Source of the DNA: Marinobacterium nitratireducens
GTDB taxonomy: Bacteria > Pseudomonadota > Gammaproteobacteria > Pseudomonadales > Balneatricaceae
DNA length: 64,000 nt
NCBI RefSeq assembly: GCF_014645375.1
Contig: NZ_BMLT01000009.1
Coordinates: 124,001 to 188,000 of the forward strand
Reading direction: 5' to 3'
In this document: positions 17,811-26,261 of the stretch, in pieces
Numbering within the stretch: the stretch's first letter is position 1
Layout: every line of letters begins with the position of its first letter
Notes under the pieces: generated by a model
What the model saw: the letters and a program-made list of their open reading frames with translations, nothing else
What the model was told of the DNA's origin: nothing
Databases searched by the model: none
Program-made: the position numbers and the translations under genes

Positions 17811-17827
17811 GTTAATATTGCCTTAAG
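17811..17827 (+). promoter_or_regulatory. PmrA/QseB-type direct-repeat box ahead of the response regulator
   Basis: GTTAAT-ATTGC-CTTAAG matches the PmrA/QseB consensus of two YTTAAK half-sites separated by five bases, with one mismatch at the first base. It lies about 41 bases upstream of the ATG of the OmpR-family regulator, so autoregulation is likely. A related box precedes the PepSY gene at 23349-23365. Confidence 0.6.
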
Positions 17828-17868
17828 CTTTCTACCCCAGGCTCGGGCCTTTTGGACGACGTTCGACG

Positions 17869-18524
<656 letters not shown>

Positions 18525-18525
<1 letters not shown>

Positions 18526-19901
18526 TGCGCTCCATCCGACGTTTTATGCTGCTGACGCTGCTGCTGCTGCTGTCGTTGAGCGCCATGATCACGGTGTTCT
18601 GGACATACCTGCACAGCAGTCACGAGGTGGAGGAGGTATTCGACGCCTCCCTGGTGCAGAACGCCAAGGTGCTGCATGGACAGGTGATCGCCTACCGCCA
18701 GCGCGCTGCGTTGCAGGAGCTACAGCGATCGGTCAGCCTCGAACGACTCGATCAGGCGCCCGATGATGATGACTACCACAGCGGCAACGCCAACGACCCG
18801 GGCCATCCCTACGAGTATCAGGTCGGCTTTCAGGCCGGCAGTCTCGACGGAGAACTCTGGGTCAGTACACCGCCGGACTTTCCCGTCGTCGAGCGGGTCG
18901 AGCCTGGGTTCATGACGGTCGGCGAGGGCGACAATCGCTGGCGTCTCTACACCCTGCGCAACCCGGAGCTTGGCATCTGGGTGCGTTCCGGCCATCGCAT
19001 GGCGGTGAGGGACGAGCTGACCGGGCAGATAGCCGCCAAGCTGCTGTTGCCGATCGTGGTGGTGCTGCCGGGACTTTTGCTGTTGCTGAGCCTCGGTATC
19101 CGGCGTGGACTGGCGCCGCTCGAAACCATTCGTCAGAGTCTGGCCAGCCGGCGCAGCGACGACCTTCAGCCCCTGCCCAGCGAGCGCTTGCCGTCGGAGC
19201 TGGTGCCGGTGGTCGGCTCTATGAACGACCTGTTCGCGCGCGTGGCGTCGACGCTGGACCGCGAGCGCCGTTTTACCGCCGATGCGGCCCACGAACTGAG
19301 AACGCCGCTGGCGGCACTGCGTATTCACCTGGAAAAGCTGCGCCTGCCGGAAACGCAGTCTGCCGACCTGATGTGCAGTATCGACCGCATGGAGCGGGTC
19401 GTGACCCAGCTTTTGATGCTGGCACGGATCGAGCCGCAGCGCGGCAAGGTGCCGCTGAAGCCGCTGAATCTGTCGCAGCGTTGCTGCTCGCTGGTGGCCG
19501 AACTGTACCCGAAGGCGCTGGAACGGGGGCTCTCGATCGAATTCGAGGAGGGCGCGGACCTCCAGGTAGCCGGCGACGAAACCCTGCTGGATATACTGCT
19601 GCGTAACCTTATTGAAAACGCGATTCGCTACACTTGTGCCGAAGATGTCATACGGGTGCGCCTGTCGCGGGAATCGGACCGGGCCTGCATCGAAGTGATC
19701 GACCATGGCCGGGGTATCGCCGAAGCCGATCGGCAGAAAGTGCTGGAGCGTTTTTATCGGGAAGGCCGCCAGAGTGTCGAGGGCGCCGGTCTCGGGCTGT
19801 CGATCGTGGTGCTGATCGTCGAGCTGCACAACGGTGAGCTGAGGCTTGAAGAAACCCCGGGCGGCGGGCTGACGGTGCGGGTATTGCTGCCGGGTATTTG
19901 A
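18525..19901 (+). CDS. Sensor histidine kinase, QseC/PmrB-like
   Basis: 458-residue membrane kinase. There is one membrane helix at about residues 8-28, a periplasmic sensor of roughly 140 residues with many acidic residues (APDDDDYHSG around 80), and a second helix near 170-190. The phospho-acceptor His lies in DAAHELRTPLAALR, followed by the N box NLIENAIRYT and the ATPase G boxes DHGRGI and GAGLGLSIV. The acidic periplasmic stretch resembles metal- or cationic-ligand-sensing kinases of the PmrB/QseC group (inference). Partner of the preceding regulator. Confidence 0.93.
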
Positions 19902-20036
19902 TTGTTCTTGGGCAAGGCCCTGATGTCCGCACGTACAGCCCGAAAACCGACGCAATTTCCAGCATGCTCGGCTGCAGACAGTGGTCGTTCGTCTGGTGAT
20001 GGGACCGGATCCGCAGCGGCAGTTCCCGAAGCCTGC

Positions 20037-20678
20037 TCAGTAATAACGTGCCTTGACGCTCCACCGCTGCTCGCCCTCGCGACAGGCGATGACCTGTTCC
20101 TCGTTCCACTCGTCTCCGATCACCAGGCGTTCGCTGAATTCCCTGCAGTAGTCCCCATCCGGGGTGCGGAAGGTGCGTGTCGGCGTGATAATGACCCGTT
20201 CGCGGCCCTGACCCTGCCAGCTTGCAGTGCTGCCGCTGCGCTGATGTTCCAGCACCTGGTCGACAAGCAGTTGCAACGCCTGTCTTTCCCGAGGTCCTAG
20301 CTCATTGGCCTGGCCTGCGGTTTCGAGCTTAATTTGGCCGGACAGCCAGTAACCGCCAGCGCCAGCAAGCGAGATTGCAGCCAGAAGCAGCAGACAACAG
20401 GGTTGCCAGCGCAGTGGTTGCGATGTGCCGAGCCACTTGCAGAACAGCGCCCAGAAACTGTCGCTCGGACGGACCTTTCCAATGCGAAGCGTCGGTACCC
20501 TCTGCGCCGCTATCGGTGCGTAGGCCTGTCTCAGCAGGCGATCGAGCGACTGCAGCGATTCGGCCTGCCGTTGCAACCGGGGTTCCCGCGCCAGCCGTTC
20601 GGCGAAGGCATCCCTGTCGGCGGCGGGGAGTTCGCCATCCATCCAGGCTTGCAGTTGCAGTTCGTCTTGACGGGTCAT
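20037..20678 (-). CDS. Membrane anti-sigma factor with a periplasmic domain shared with the lipoprotein at 22.7 kb
   Basis: 213 residues. The N-terminal helical region (LQAWMDGELPAADRDAFAER) is typical of anti-sigma domains but lacks the zinc HxxxCxxC motif. One membrane helix lies at about residues 95-113. The C-terminal periplasmic domain, about 90 residues, contains RTFRTPDGDYCREFSERL and ends with IACREGEQRWSV. The same pattern of residues, including the two cysteines, recurs in the lipoprotein encoded at 22747-23109. It lies 13 bases downstream of the ECF sigma gene, so the pair is an operon in which this protein should hold the sigma factor at the membrane. Confidence 0.8.
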   Translation of the reverse strand: MTRQDELQLQAWMDGELPAADRDAFAERLAREPRLQRQAESLQSLDRLLRQAYAPIAAQRVPTLRIGKVRPSDSFWALFCKWLGTSQPLRWQPCCLLLLAAISLAGAGGYWLSGQIKLETAGQANELGPRERQALQLLVDQVLEHQRSGSTASWQGQGRERVIITPTRTFRTPDGDYCREFSERLVIGDEWNEEQVIACREGEQRWSVKARYY

Positions 20679-20691
20679 GGGGGGCTCCTTT

Positions 20692-21249
20692 TCAGCTGCC
20701 GGCCATTTTTCGGGAGGTGCCGGCCTCGAGCTGTTCGAGCAGCGCGCGTCGGCCCCTCGCCAGGCGGCTGGTCAGTGCCGGTTCGGAAATTTCGAGCACG
20801 CCGGCTGCCTCGCGGTAACTCAGCCCTTCGACCGAAACCAGCAGAACGGCCAGCTTCTGGTCGTCCGGCAACGTCTCGATGCAGCGCTGCACGCGTTCCA
20901 GCAGCAGGCCGCTCTCGGCATCCTGCTGTGAACGCAGGCTGCTTAGCCGGTCGGGGTCGGTGACGGGCAGGTGGAGGCCGCGCACCCGGTCAGCGCGTCG
21001 CTGGTTCAGCCAGAGGTTCTGAATGATGCGGTACATCCAGCTGTCCACGCGGGTGCCGGGCTGCCACTGCCTGATCGATTTCAAGGCACGCTCGAAAGCG
21101 GTCTGCACCAGTTCGTCGGCCTCGTCGGACGAGCCGCAGAGGCCATAAGCGAATCGCCGCAGGCGTGGATACATGCCGATCGCGGTTTCGATGGCCTCGC
21201 GGCGACTGAGCGGCGGGAGCTGGGTGAGATCCTGTTCCGGACTATGCAT
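20692..21249 (-). CDS. ECF-family RNA polymerase sigma factor
   Basis: 185-residue sigma-70 family protein with region 2 (YPRLRRFAYGLCGSSDEADE then TAFERALKS) and region 4 (ETLPDDQKLAVLLVSVEGLS then YREAAGVLEIS), and no region 3, hence ECF type. It is divergent from the Hint protein gene and co-transcribed with the anti-sigma factor. Inference: it drives its own operon and the divergent Hint-lipoprotein pair in response to an envelope signal. No sigma-specific promoter was fixed in the 200-bp divergent gap. Confidence 0.93.
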   Translation of the reverse strand: MHSPEQDLTQLPPLSRREAIETAIGMYPRLRRFAYGLCGSSDEADELVQTAFERALKSIRQWQPGTRVDSWMYRIIQNLWLNQRRADRVRGLHLPVTDPDRLSSLRSQQDAESGLLLERVQRCIETLPDDQKLAVLLVSVEGLSYREAAGVLEISEPALTSRLARGRRALLEQLEAGTSRKMAGS

Positions 21250-21451
21250 CTTGGCTGCACTTAGCGGCTGTTGTCGGGCATGGTCTCTCTGTCATGGCGA
21301 CACTTCGTTCATGAGAACTCTGTCACGACAACACCTCGGCGAGCTTTTTCTCGCAAAAGAAAAAATTTTATTTTTTGCGAGAATCCCGGCCCTGGCGTGT
21401 TGTACCTCCAAGACTGGCACAGAACGGCTGATCTGCCAGCGAGGAGGCGAA
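21250..21451. promoter_or_regulatory. Divergent control region between ECF sigma gene and Hint protein gene
   Basis: 202 bp holding the promoters for both directions. A moderately A/T-rich stretch around 21355-21385 and a very good GAGGAGG ribosome binding site before 21452 are visible. A GAGAACT-N-GTC-like ECF promoter may start near 21310, but this reading is weak. Confidence 0.35.
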
Positions 21452-22723
21452 ATGAACGGTCGATATCCAGCGGTCATAATGCGACGTAATTGCCTGACCG
21501 GGAAGCTGATCCGGGTGACAACCTGCAGTGCTCTGGCTCTTTTGATGACGGCAGGCCCTCCGGCGCATGACAACCAGGGGGGATACTTCGGCTACGCGTC
21601 GGTTTATGCCAGCTCCTGTTTCATCGGCAGCGTCCGGATACTGATGGCGGACGGTCGCGAGCGAGCCATCGCCGATGTCAGGGTCGGTGACAGGGTCGTC
21701 GGGCGTGATGGCCGGGTCAACCGGGTGTGCGCGATCGAGCGGGTTCCCCTTGGCGGACGGCGACTGTATTCCCTGAACGGAGGGGCCGCCTTCGTCACGG
21801 CGGAGCACCCTTTCATGACATCGCGAGGCTGGCGCTCGATCGATCCGGAGCAGACTGCGCGGGAGAATCCGGCATTGCGCATCGAGCGGATTCAGGTCGG
21901 AGACCGGCTGGTTCGTGCCAGGACCTGGGACATGCGGGCGGCATTCGACGGTAATGCGGCTCTGGCGGCCGTTATCGACGTCGAGTTTGCCGATGAGCTG
22001 CTGCGTGACATCGAATCCCAGGAGGCGCCGGCCTCGACCTGGGTGTACAACCTGATCCTTGACGGCGATCACAGCTACGTCGCCGAGGGCTATCTGGTGC
22101 ACAACAAGGGCGGCGATGGCGGCGATGGCGGTGGCGATGGCGGCGGTGATGGGGGGGGCGACGACAGTGGCGGTGATAGTAGTGGCAGCAGCCGGGACGA
22201 CAGCGGCAGGGACGACAGCGGCAGGGACGACAGCGGTCGGGATGACAGTGGCCGGGATGACGGCGGCCGGGATGGCAGTCGCAGCGGGCGCGAAGAACGT
22301 GGAGGCCGGGACGATGTGCAACGGGCGTCGTCCCGGGACAGCGACGACGTTCGAGGGCGCGGCCGTGGGCGTGGAGAGCACGGCTTTCCCGAACGCGAAC
22401 CGGGCGACCAGCGCCGTGGCCGTGGCGCCGACGATGCGGTTGAAGGGCATCGCAGTGCCGGCGCTCACGAGCAGGGGGCGGGCGTCGATGATGACCTCCA
22501 CGATCGGGGGCGGGGGGCGGATGATGCGGTCGAAGGGCATCGCAGTGCCGGTGTTCACACTGAAGCGGCGTCGAGCCGTACGACCCGGGGGCTCGAGGAC
22601 AACCCCGAACGTATCGGCCGTGACGATTCCCCCGGCAGTCGTGACCGCAGCCGTGGCGCCCTGTCCGGCACCGATCTTACGCCCGAGCAAGAGGCGGCAG
22701 CCATCGAACGGGGCTGGAAATAG
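21452..22723 (+). CDS. Secreted Hint (Hedgehog/intein-type) domain protein with Gly/Asp- and Arg/Asp-rich repeat tail
   Basis: 423 residues, start chosen by GAGGAGG. A hydrophobic N-terminal segment (about 19-35) looks like a signal peptide or anchor. A Hint domain of about 163 residues follows: Cys56 begins block A (CFIGSVRILMADGRERAIAD), block B has T116-AE-H119, and block F reads WVYNLILDGDHSYVAEGYLV then His217-Asn218-Lys219. These are the catalytic residues of autoprocessing domains; Lys after the Asn, instead of Cys/Ser/Thr, fits bacterial intein-like domains that cleave or transfer rather than splice. The remaining 200 residues are low complexity: GGDGG runs, RDDSG repeats and a duplicated RGRGADDAVEGHRSAG unit. 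It lies next to an ECF sigma pair and upstream of a lipoprotein. Function unknown; self-cleavage releasing or linking the tail is inferred. Confidence 0.82.
   Translation: MNGRYPAVIMRRNCLTGKLIRVTTCSALALLMTAGPPAHDNQGGYFGYASVYASSCFIGSVRILMADGRERAIADVRVGDRVVGRDGRVNRVCAIERVPLGGRRLYSLNGGAAFVTAEHPFMTSRGWRSIDPEQTARENPALRIERIQVGDRLVRARTWDMRAAFDGNAALAAVIDVEFADELLRDIESQEAPASTWVYNLILDGDHSYVAEGYLVHNKGGDGGDGGGDGGGDGGGDDSGGDSSGSSRDDSGRDDSGRDDSGRDDSGRDDGGRDGSRSGREERGGRDDVQRASSRDSDDVRGRGRGRGEHGFPEREPGDQRRGRGADDAVEGHRSAGAHEQGAGVDDDLHDRGRGADDAVEGHRSAGVHTEAASSRTTRGLEDNPERIGRDDSPGSRDRSRGALSGTDLTPEQEAAAIERGWK
22108..22275 (+). repeat. In-frame short tandem repeats encoding Gly/Asp and RDDSG units
   Basis: Within the tail of the Hint protein, GGCGATGG-type units are followed from about 22194 by roughly five 15-base units encoding RDDSG or RDDGG. 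Such repeats change length easily by slippage while keeping the frame. Confidence 0.8.
22422..22558 (+). repeat. 90-base-spaced direct repeat inside the Hint protein tail
   Basis: The sequence around 22431-22467 recurs with few changes at 22521-22557, an offset of exactly 90 bases (30 codons), giving two ADDAVEGHRSAG copies. It is a recent in-frame duplication. Confidence 0.85.
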
Positions 22724-22746
22724 GGGCGTCACGGGAGGCAAAGCAC

Positions 22747-23109
22747 ATGAGTAGCGTATTCAACTGGGGTGGAACCTGGCTGCTGGTCGCCTCGCTGTCG
22801 GGTTGTGCGTCGTCTGGCGCAGGCCTTGGCGGTGCCCCGCCACTTTATCAGCGAATGAGCGATGGCGATGTGGAACTGGCCGATGCGACGGTTCAGTTCG
22901 CGCTCGACAGCACGCCAAGCCGGCAGCAGAGCCGATGGCACAATCCGCTCAGTGGCAATGAAGGGATGGTAACGCCATTGCGCAGTTTCAAAACGGAAGG
23001 CGGCATCTTCTGTCGGCACTACAGCGAGCTGATAAGGGTCGATAGCGAACAGGAACGATACGAAGACACCGCCTGCCGGGCTGAGGATGGCGTCTGGTAC
23101 CCGCTGTAA
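22747..23109 (+). CDS. Lipoprotein sharing a domain with the anti-sigma factor
   Basis: 120-residue predicted lipoprotein. The lipobox LSGC puts the lipidated Cys at residue 20. The C-terminal part, TPLRSFKTEGGIFCRHYSEL then TACRAEDGVWYPL, aligns by eye with the periplasmic domain of the anti-sigma factor at 20037-20678 (RTFRTPDGDYCREFSERL and IACREGEQRW), including both cysteines. This domain type is found in outer-membrane surface-antigen-like lipoproteins. The gene is 23 bases after the Hint gene with a GGGAGG site, so the two form an operon. Inference: it is an envelope component that shares a ligand with the sensor domain. Confidence 0.8.
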   Translation: MSSVFNWGGTWLLVASLSGCASSGAGLGGAPPLYQRMSDGDVELADATVQFALDSTPSRQQSRWHNPLSGNEGMVTPLRSFKTEGGIFCRHYSELIRVDSEQERYEDTACRAEDGVWYPL

Positions 23110-23165
23110 GCGCCTGAGCGCCTGCTGGCGGGCTGTGCCGACCCGTCGCCGGTTACTGGCTTAGC

Positions 23166-23285
23166 AGGGTGTTGAAAAACGTTTTCGAGGCAGTCGAGGC
23201 ATATGAAGTGCCACTACGGCTCCACCCATCCTGCGATTTGCGCAGGGCCCGATACCCTGCCTGAAACCTGTTTTTGACGCTGCAT
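23166..23285. repeat. Imperfect inverted-repeat element in the 300-bp gap before the PepSY gene
   Basis: The gap 23110-23411 has no credible upstream gene. Its left arm GGGTGTTGAAAAACGTTTTC and the reverse complement of its right arm, which reads GCAGCGTCAAAAACAGGTTTC, are alike over about 30 bases, as are the following AGGCAG motifs. The spacing of about 120 bp suggests a small non-autonomous mobile element or a long hairpin. Confidence 0.45.
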
Positions 23286-23348
23286 TCGGCAACGCCTAGC
23301 CCGGCGGGCGGCCATCGCCCTGGTCGCCCGCTCGTTTATGTCGCGTTG

Positions 23349-23365
23349 GGTAAGACTATCTTAAG
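23349..23365 (+). promoter_or_regulatory. PmrA/QseB-like box ahead of PepSY-cytochrome b561
   Basis: GGTAAG-ACTAT-CTTAAG: the second half-site is perfect and the first matches four of six positions of the YTTAAK-N5-YTTAAK pattern. It lies about 46 bases upstream of the GTG start, nearly the same distance as the box before the response regulator gene. Confidence 0.45.
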
Positions 23366-23411
23366 ACTTGGCACCGATGATGGGGGCTCAGACCAAGACG
23401 GAGGCTTTACC

Positions 23412-23681
23412 GTGAAGAAACTGCTGCTGATGCCTGTTGCTTTGATGCTTGCTACCCCGGCCTTTGCCGGCCCGACCTGTACCGATGCTGCGCGCGACGG
23501 CTGGATACCGGCCGATGAAATGAAGCAACGTATCGAAGCCGAAGGTTATAGCATCAAAAAATTCAAGGAAACCGACGGTAATTGCTACGAAATCTACGGT
23601 TACGACAGCGAGAACCACAAGGTGGAAATCTATTACAATCCGGTCGATGCCCGGGTGGTCAAGAAGGAGATTGACGACTGA
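23412..23681 (+). CDS. Secreted PepSY-domain protein
   Basis: 89 residues beginning at GTG 23412 (reads KKLLLMPVALMLATPAFAG after the start), with a clear Sec signal peptide cleaved after AFA. The mature part is one PepSY domain (DEMKQRIEAEGYSIKKFK then CYEIYGYDSENHKVEIYYNP). Small periplasmic PepSY proteins are often encoded with b-type cytochromes and a PmrA/QseB-like two-component system. The stop overlaps the cytochrome start (TGATG). Role is probably accessory to the cytochrome or to kinase signalling (inference). Confidence 0.88.
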   Translation: MKKLLLMPVALMLATPAFAGPTCTDAARDGWIPADEMKQRIEAEGYSIKKFKETDGNCYEIYGYDSENHKVEIYYNPVDARVVKKEIDD

Positions 23682-24211
23682 TGAACAGGCCAGCGCTCGA
23701 AACCAAACTGATCTGGGATCCGGTCGTCCGGCTTTTCCACTGGAGTCTGGCGCTGGCATTTCTGCTCAATTATGCAGTGCTGGAAGAGGGCGAGGACGCG
23801 CATGAGTGGGTGGGTTACTACTGCCTGGCGATCATCGCGGTGCGCGTCGTCTGGGGCTTTGTCGGCCCCCGCAATGCCAGGTTCAGCGATTTCTTCCCGA
23901 CCCGGGCGGGGGTCCGCCATCACCTGTCGCTGCTGAAAAGCGGTCGTATCGAGGCGCACGAGGGGCACAACCCCCTGGGTGGCTTGATGATCCTCGCACT
24001 GATGGCAGGCGTGACCCTGACCGGCATCAGTGGCTGGATGCAGGGGCTCGACGCCTTCTGGGGCGAGGACTGGGTCGAGGAATTGCACGAGGTCATGGCC
24101 AATATGACCATGCTGCTGGTGCTGGTTCACGTATCGGCAGTGGCGCTGTTCAGCTGGCTGGGGCCGGTCAACCTGGTGCGGACCATGATCACCGGTCGGC
24201 GCAAACAGTAG
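23681..24211 (+). CDS. Cytochrome b561-family membrane protein
   Basis: 176-residue four-helix membrane cytochrome. Candidate heme ligands are the histidines in RLFHWSLAL (helix 1), AHEGHNPLGGL (before helix 3) and LHEVMANMTMLLVLVHVSAV (helix 4 region). DPVVRLFHWSLA is the usual opening of the Ni/Fe-hydrogenase-type b561 group. It moves electrons across or within the membrane, donor and acceptor unknown. Translationally coupled to the PepSY gene. A diheme cytochrome c often found in this cluster is not present. Confidence 0.9.
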   Translation: MNRPALETKLIWDPVVRLFHWSLALAFLLNYAVLEEGEDAHEWVGYYCLAIIAVRVVWGFVGPRNARFSDFFPTRAGVRHHLSLLKSGRIEAHEGHNPLGGLMILALMAGVTLTGISGWMQGLDAFWGEDWVEELHEVMANMTMLLVLVHVSAVALFSWLGPVNLVRTMITGRRKQ

Positions 24212-24296
24212 GAACGGCGCAGCCAAACCCGGGGGCACTTCCCCGCCGCGAACATCGCGGGCACTTTGCCGGAGGATTCGCGGCGCAGGGCCCCAC

Positions 24297-24392
24297 AAAC
24301 CCTGCTTTTGTGCATCCGTGCACACGCAGGATAAGTACATCCATAAACCCTGCTTTTGTGCATCCATGCACACGCAGGATAAGTACATCCAT
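24297..24392. repeat. Two tandem 48-bp units
   Basis: Unit 1 is 24297-24344 and unit 2 is 24345-24392, differing at a single clear position (CCGTGCAC versus CCATGCAC). Each contains the palindrome TGTGCATCCRTGCACA and ends in AAGTACATCCAT. The units run into the A-tract of the adjacent terminator. Confidence 0.85.
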
Positions 24393-24396
24393 GTAC

Positions 24397-24422
24397 AAAA
24401 AAACGCCGGTCAGGCGACCGGC
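24397..24422 (-). terminator. Intrinsic terminator for minus-strand transcription
   Basis: On the minus strand GCCGGTC-GCCT-GACCGGC forms a 7-bp stem followed by seven T residues (24403-24397). It is the first strong terminator downstream of the ehu operon, whose last stop is about 390 bases upstream of it. Confidence 0.75.
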
Positions 24423-24606
24423 GGGAATACAGCGGGCAGAAACGAACAACAGAAATCTTTGCCCGACCACGGCAGCGACGCCTCAAGGCGGGACCGGCGT
24501 GTCCCGCTCGTCGTTCGGTGGCCGGTAAAGAATGCCACCCGATTGGCAGCGCCGCATTCGTCCGATGGTCGTTTTGTTATACGACTTTTGTCGGGTGCGA
24601 CGGTAT

Positions 24607-24678
24607 TTTCGCCGCGGGGCGCGACTCCTACGAACGCGCCGCACTATCCGACCCGTAGGAGCGGCGCCCCGCCGCGAA
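24607..24678. repeat. Inverted pair of REP-type palindromes (BIME)
   Basis: TTCGCCGCGGGGCGCGACTCC at 24609 onward and its inverse GTAGGAGCGGCGCCCCGCCG at 24654 onward face each other across about 20 bases. They belong to the same family as copies at 30344-30416, 48966-48993, 51602-51681 and 59336-59453. Confidence 0.7.
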
Positions 24679-24813
24679 CAACGCTACTGCGGAGCCAGCC
24701 CTGTTCGCCGCGAAGAAGTGCCCTTCGGGTACGCGGCTTACGAGGGGTGCCGGGCACTAACGCCCGTAGGGGGGGCGTACCCAAAACTTACGGGCACTTC
24801 CCCGTCGCGAACT

Positions 24814-25587
24814 TCAGATATTGAGGAAGGAGTTGAGGAACGCCCGGGTGCGCTCGTGCTTCGGCTGGTTGAAAATCTGCTCCGGCGGGCCTTCCTCCAC
24901 GATTGCGCCGGCGTCGAAGAAGCAGACGCGATCGCTGATTTCCCGTGCGAAGTACATCTCGTGGGTCACCAGTATCATGGTGTAGGCATCCTCGGCGGCG
25001 AGCTTGCGGATGACTTCGAGCACCTCGTCGACGAGTTCCGGGTCTAGCGCCGAGGTGATCTCGTCGAGCAGCAGGATGCTCGGTCTCATCGCCAGCGCCC
25101 GGGCGATGCCGACTCGCTGCTTCTGTCCCCCTGAAAGCTGACTGGGGTAGGCGTCGGCCTTGTCAGCCAGTCCCACGGTGCGCAGCAGCTCCAGGCCGTT
25201 GGCGCGGGCTTCCTCCTTCGACTGTCCCAGCACATGGATAGGCGCTTCGGTAATGTTGCGCAGCACCGTCATGTGCGGGAACAGATTGAAGTGCTGGAAC
25301 ACCATGCCCATATGGCCCCTGCATTTACGCAGATGACGCTCGTCGGCAGGCAGCCAGGCGCCGCCTTTCTGCATGTGCCAGAGCGATTCGCCCTGGACGC
25401 GGACCATGCCTGCGTCGATGCCTTCCAGTGTCATCAGAATGCGCAGCAGCGTCGATTTGCCCGAGCCGCTGGGGCCAATGATGGACACCACTTCGTTCTT
25501 GCGGATGTTGAAGTTGAACTGCTCGAACAGCACATTGTCACCGAATTGCTTGGTGACGTTGTCGAACTCGACAGCGTAGTCGCTCAT
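24814..25587 (-). CDS. ehuA: EhuA-like ATPase of ectoine/hydroxyectoine (polar amino acid type) ABC transporter
   Basis: 257-residue ABC ATPase: Walker [10 protein letters not shown] (about residues 39-47), Q-loop MVFQHFNLF, signature LSGGQKQR, Walker [13 protein letters not shown] and switch His in LVTHEM. The start at 25587 overlaps the preceding permease stop by four bases. The order on the minus strand is binding protein, permease, permease, ATPase. Assignment to the Ehu group rests on overall resemblance of the four genes, chiefly the binding protein; a general amino-acid importer is the alternative. Confidence 0.85.
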   Translation of the reverse strand: MSDYAVEFDNVTKQFGDNVLFEQFNFNIRKNEVVSIIGPSGSGKSTLLRILMTLEGIDAGMVRVQGESLWHMQKGGAWLPADERHLRKCRGHMGMVFQHFNLFPHMTVLRNITEAPIHVLGQSKEEARANGLELLRTVGLADKADAYPSQLSGGQKQRVGIARALAMRPSILLLDEITSALDPELVDEVLEVIRKLAAEDAYTMILVTHEMYFAREISDRVCFFDAGAIVEEGPPEQIFNQPKHERTRAFLNSFLNI

Positions 25588-26261
25588 GACAGGGTGAATC
25601 CTTCTTTCGGGAAACGGCGTTCGGCCTGGCGGATGCCGGCGCTGGCGATCAGACTGAGTACCAGGTAGATCAGGCCAACCAGGGTGAAGGGCTCGAGGTA
25701 ACGGAAATTCTCCGACCCCATGATCTTGGCCAGTTGCAGCATCTCCAGCAGGGTGATGGCCGACAGCTGTGGGGTTTCCTTGAACATCGCGATGATGTAG
25801 TTGCCGGTCGCCGGAATCATCGCGCGCAGCGCCTGGGGCAGAATGACGTCGCGGTAGGTGTGGTACGGCGAAAGGTTCAGCGCAATCGATGCTTCCCACT
25901 GGCCCTTGTCAACGCCGTCGATACCGCTGCGGAACACTTCGGAGAGATAAGCGCCGTAGTGCATGCCCAGCGCCAGTACGCCGGTGACCATCGGCGACAG
26001 GTTCAGGCCCCACTCCGGAGCCACGTAATAGAGAAAGTAGATCTGCACCAGCAGCGGGGTGCTGCGCACAAACTCCATCCACCAGTAGGCGCTGTAGCGG
26101 ACGGCCTTCCATTTACTGCGTCGCAGCAGGGCCAGGAGCAGGCCGATGACGATTGCGAGCAGGCTCCCCAGCACCGTCGCCTGCAGCGTGATCTTGCAGG
26201 CATCCAGCAGCAGCGGCAGCACCTCCCAGGCGAAATCCCAGTCCCATTGAAACTCGATCAT
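25584..26261 (-). CDS. ehuD: EhuD-like permease of ectoine-type ABC transporter
   Basis: 225-residue inner-membrane permease of the HisM/GlnP group. The start ([19 protein letters not shown]) overlaps the upstream permease stop by four bases. The ATPase-coupling EAA region reads [20 protein letters not shown] then [14 protein letters not shown], and [16 protein letters not shown] is the usual HAE1-type opening loop. About five membrane helices. It pairs with the EhuC-like permease to form the channel. Confidence 0.87.
   Translation of the reverse strand: MIEFQWDWDFAWEVLPLLLDACKITLQATVLGSLLAIVIGLLLALLRRSKWKAVRYSAYWWMEFVRSTPLLVQIYFLYYVAPEWGLNLSPMVTGVLALGMHYGAYLSEVFRSGIDGVDKGQWEASIALNLSPYHTYRDVILPQALRAMIPATGNYIIAMFKETPQLSAITLLEMLQLAKIMGSENFRYLEPFTLVGLIYLVLSLIASAGIRQAERRFPKEGFTLS

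Larger units (their letters stand above)
24212..24813. other. 600-bp non-coding repeat island between cytochrome b561 and ehuA
   Basis: No credible gene. The island holds a 48-bp tandem duplication, a minus-strand terminator hairpin and a pair of REP palindromes, annotated separately. Its two ends carry near-identical stretches, GGGCACTTCCCCGCCGCGAAC at about 24230 and GGGCACTTCCCCGTCGCGAAC at about 24794 (shown as 20-base cores with one change). Short reading frames here, such as those repeating YLSCVC, are products of the repeat and are not considered genes. Confidence 0.7.

Noticed and set aside
22747-24211. PepSY-cytochrome b561 genes as part of the Hint-lipoprotein operon
   Set aside because: A 300-bp gap with an inverted repeat and its own regulator-like box separates them.
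23633-24388. Minus-strand frame with repeated YLSCVCMDAQKQGLW
   Set aside because: The repeated peptide is just the translation of the 48-bp tandem DNA repeat, and the rest is antisense to cytochrome b561.
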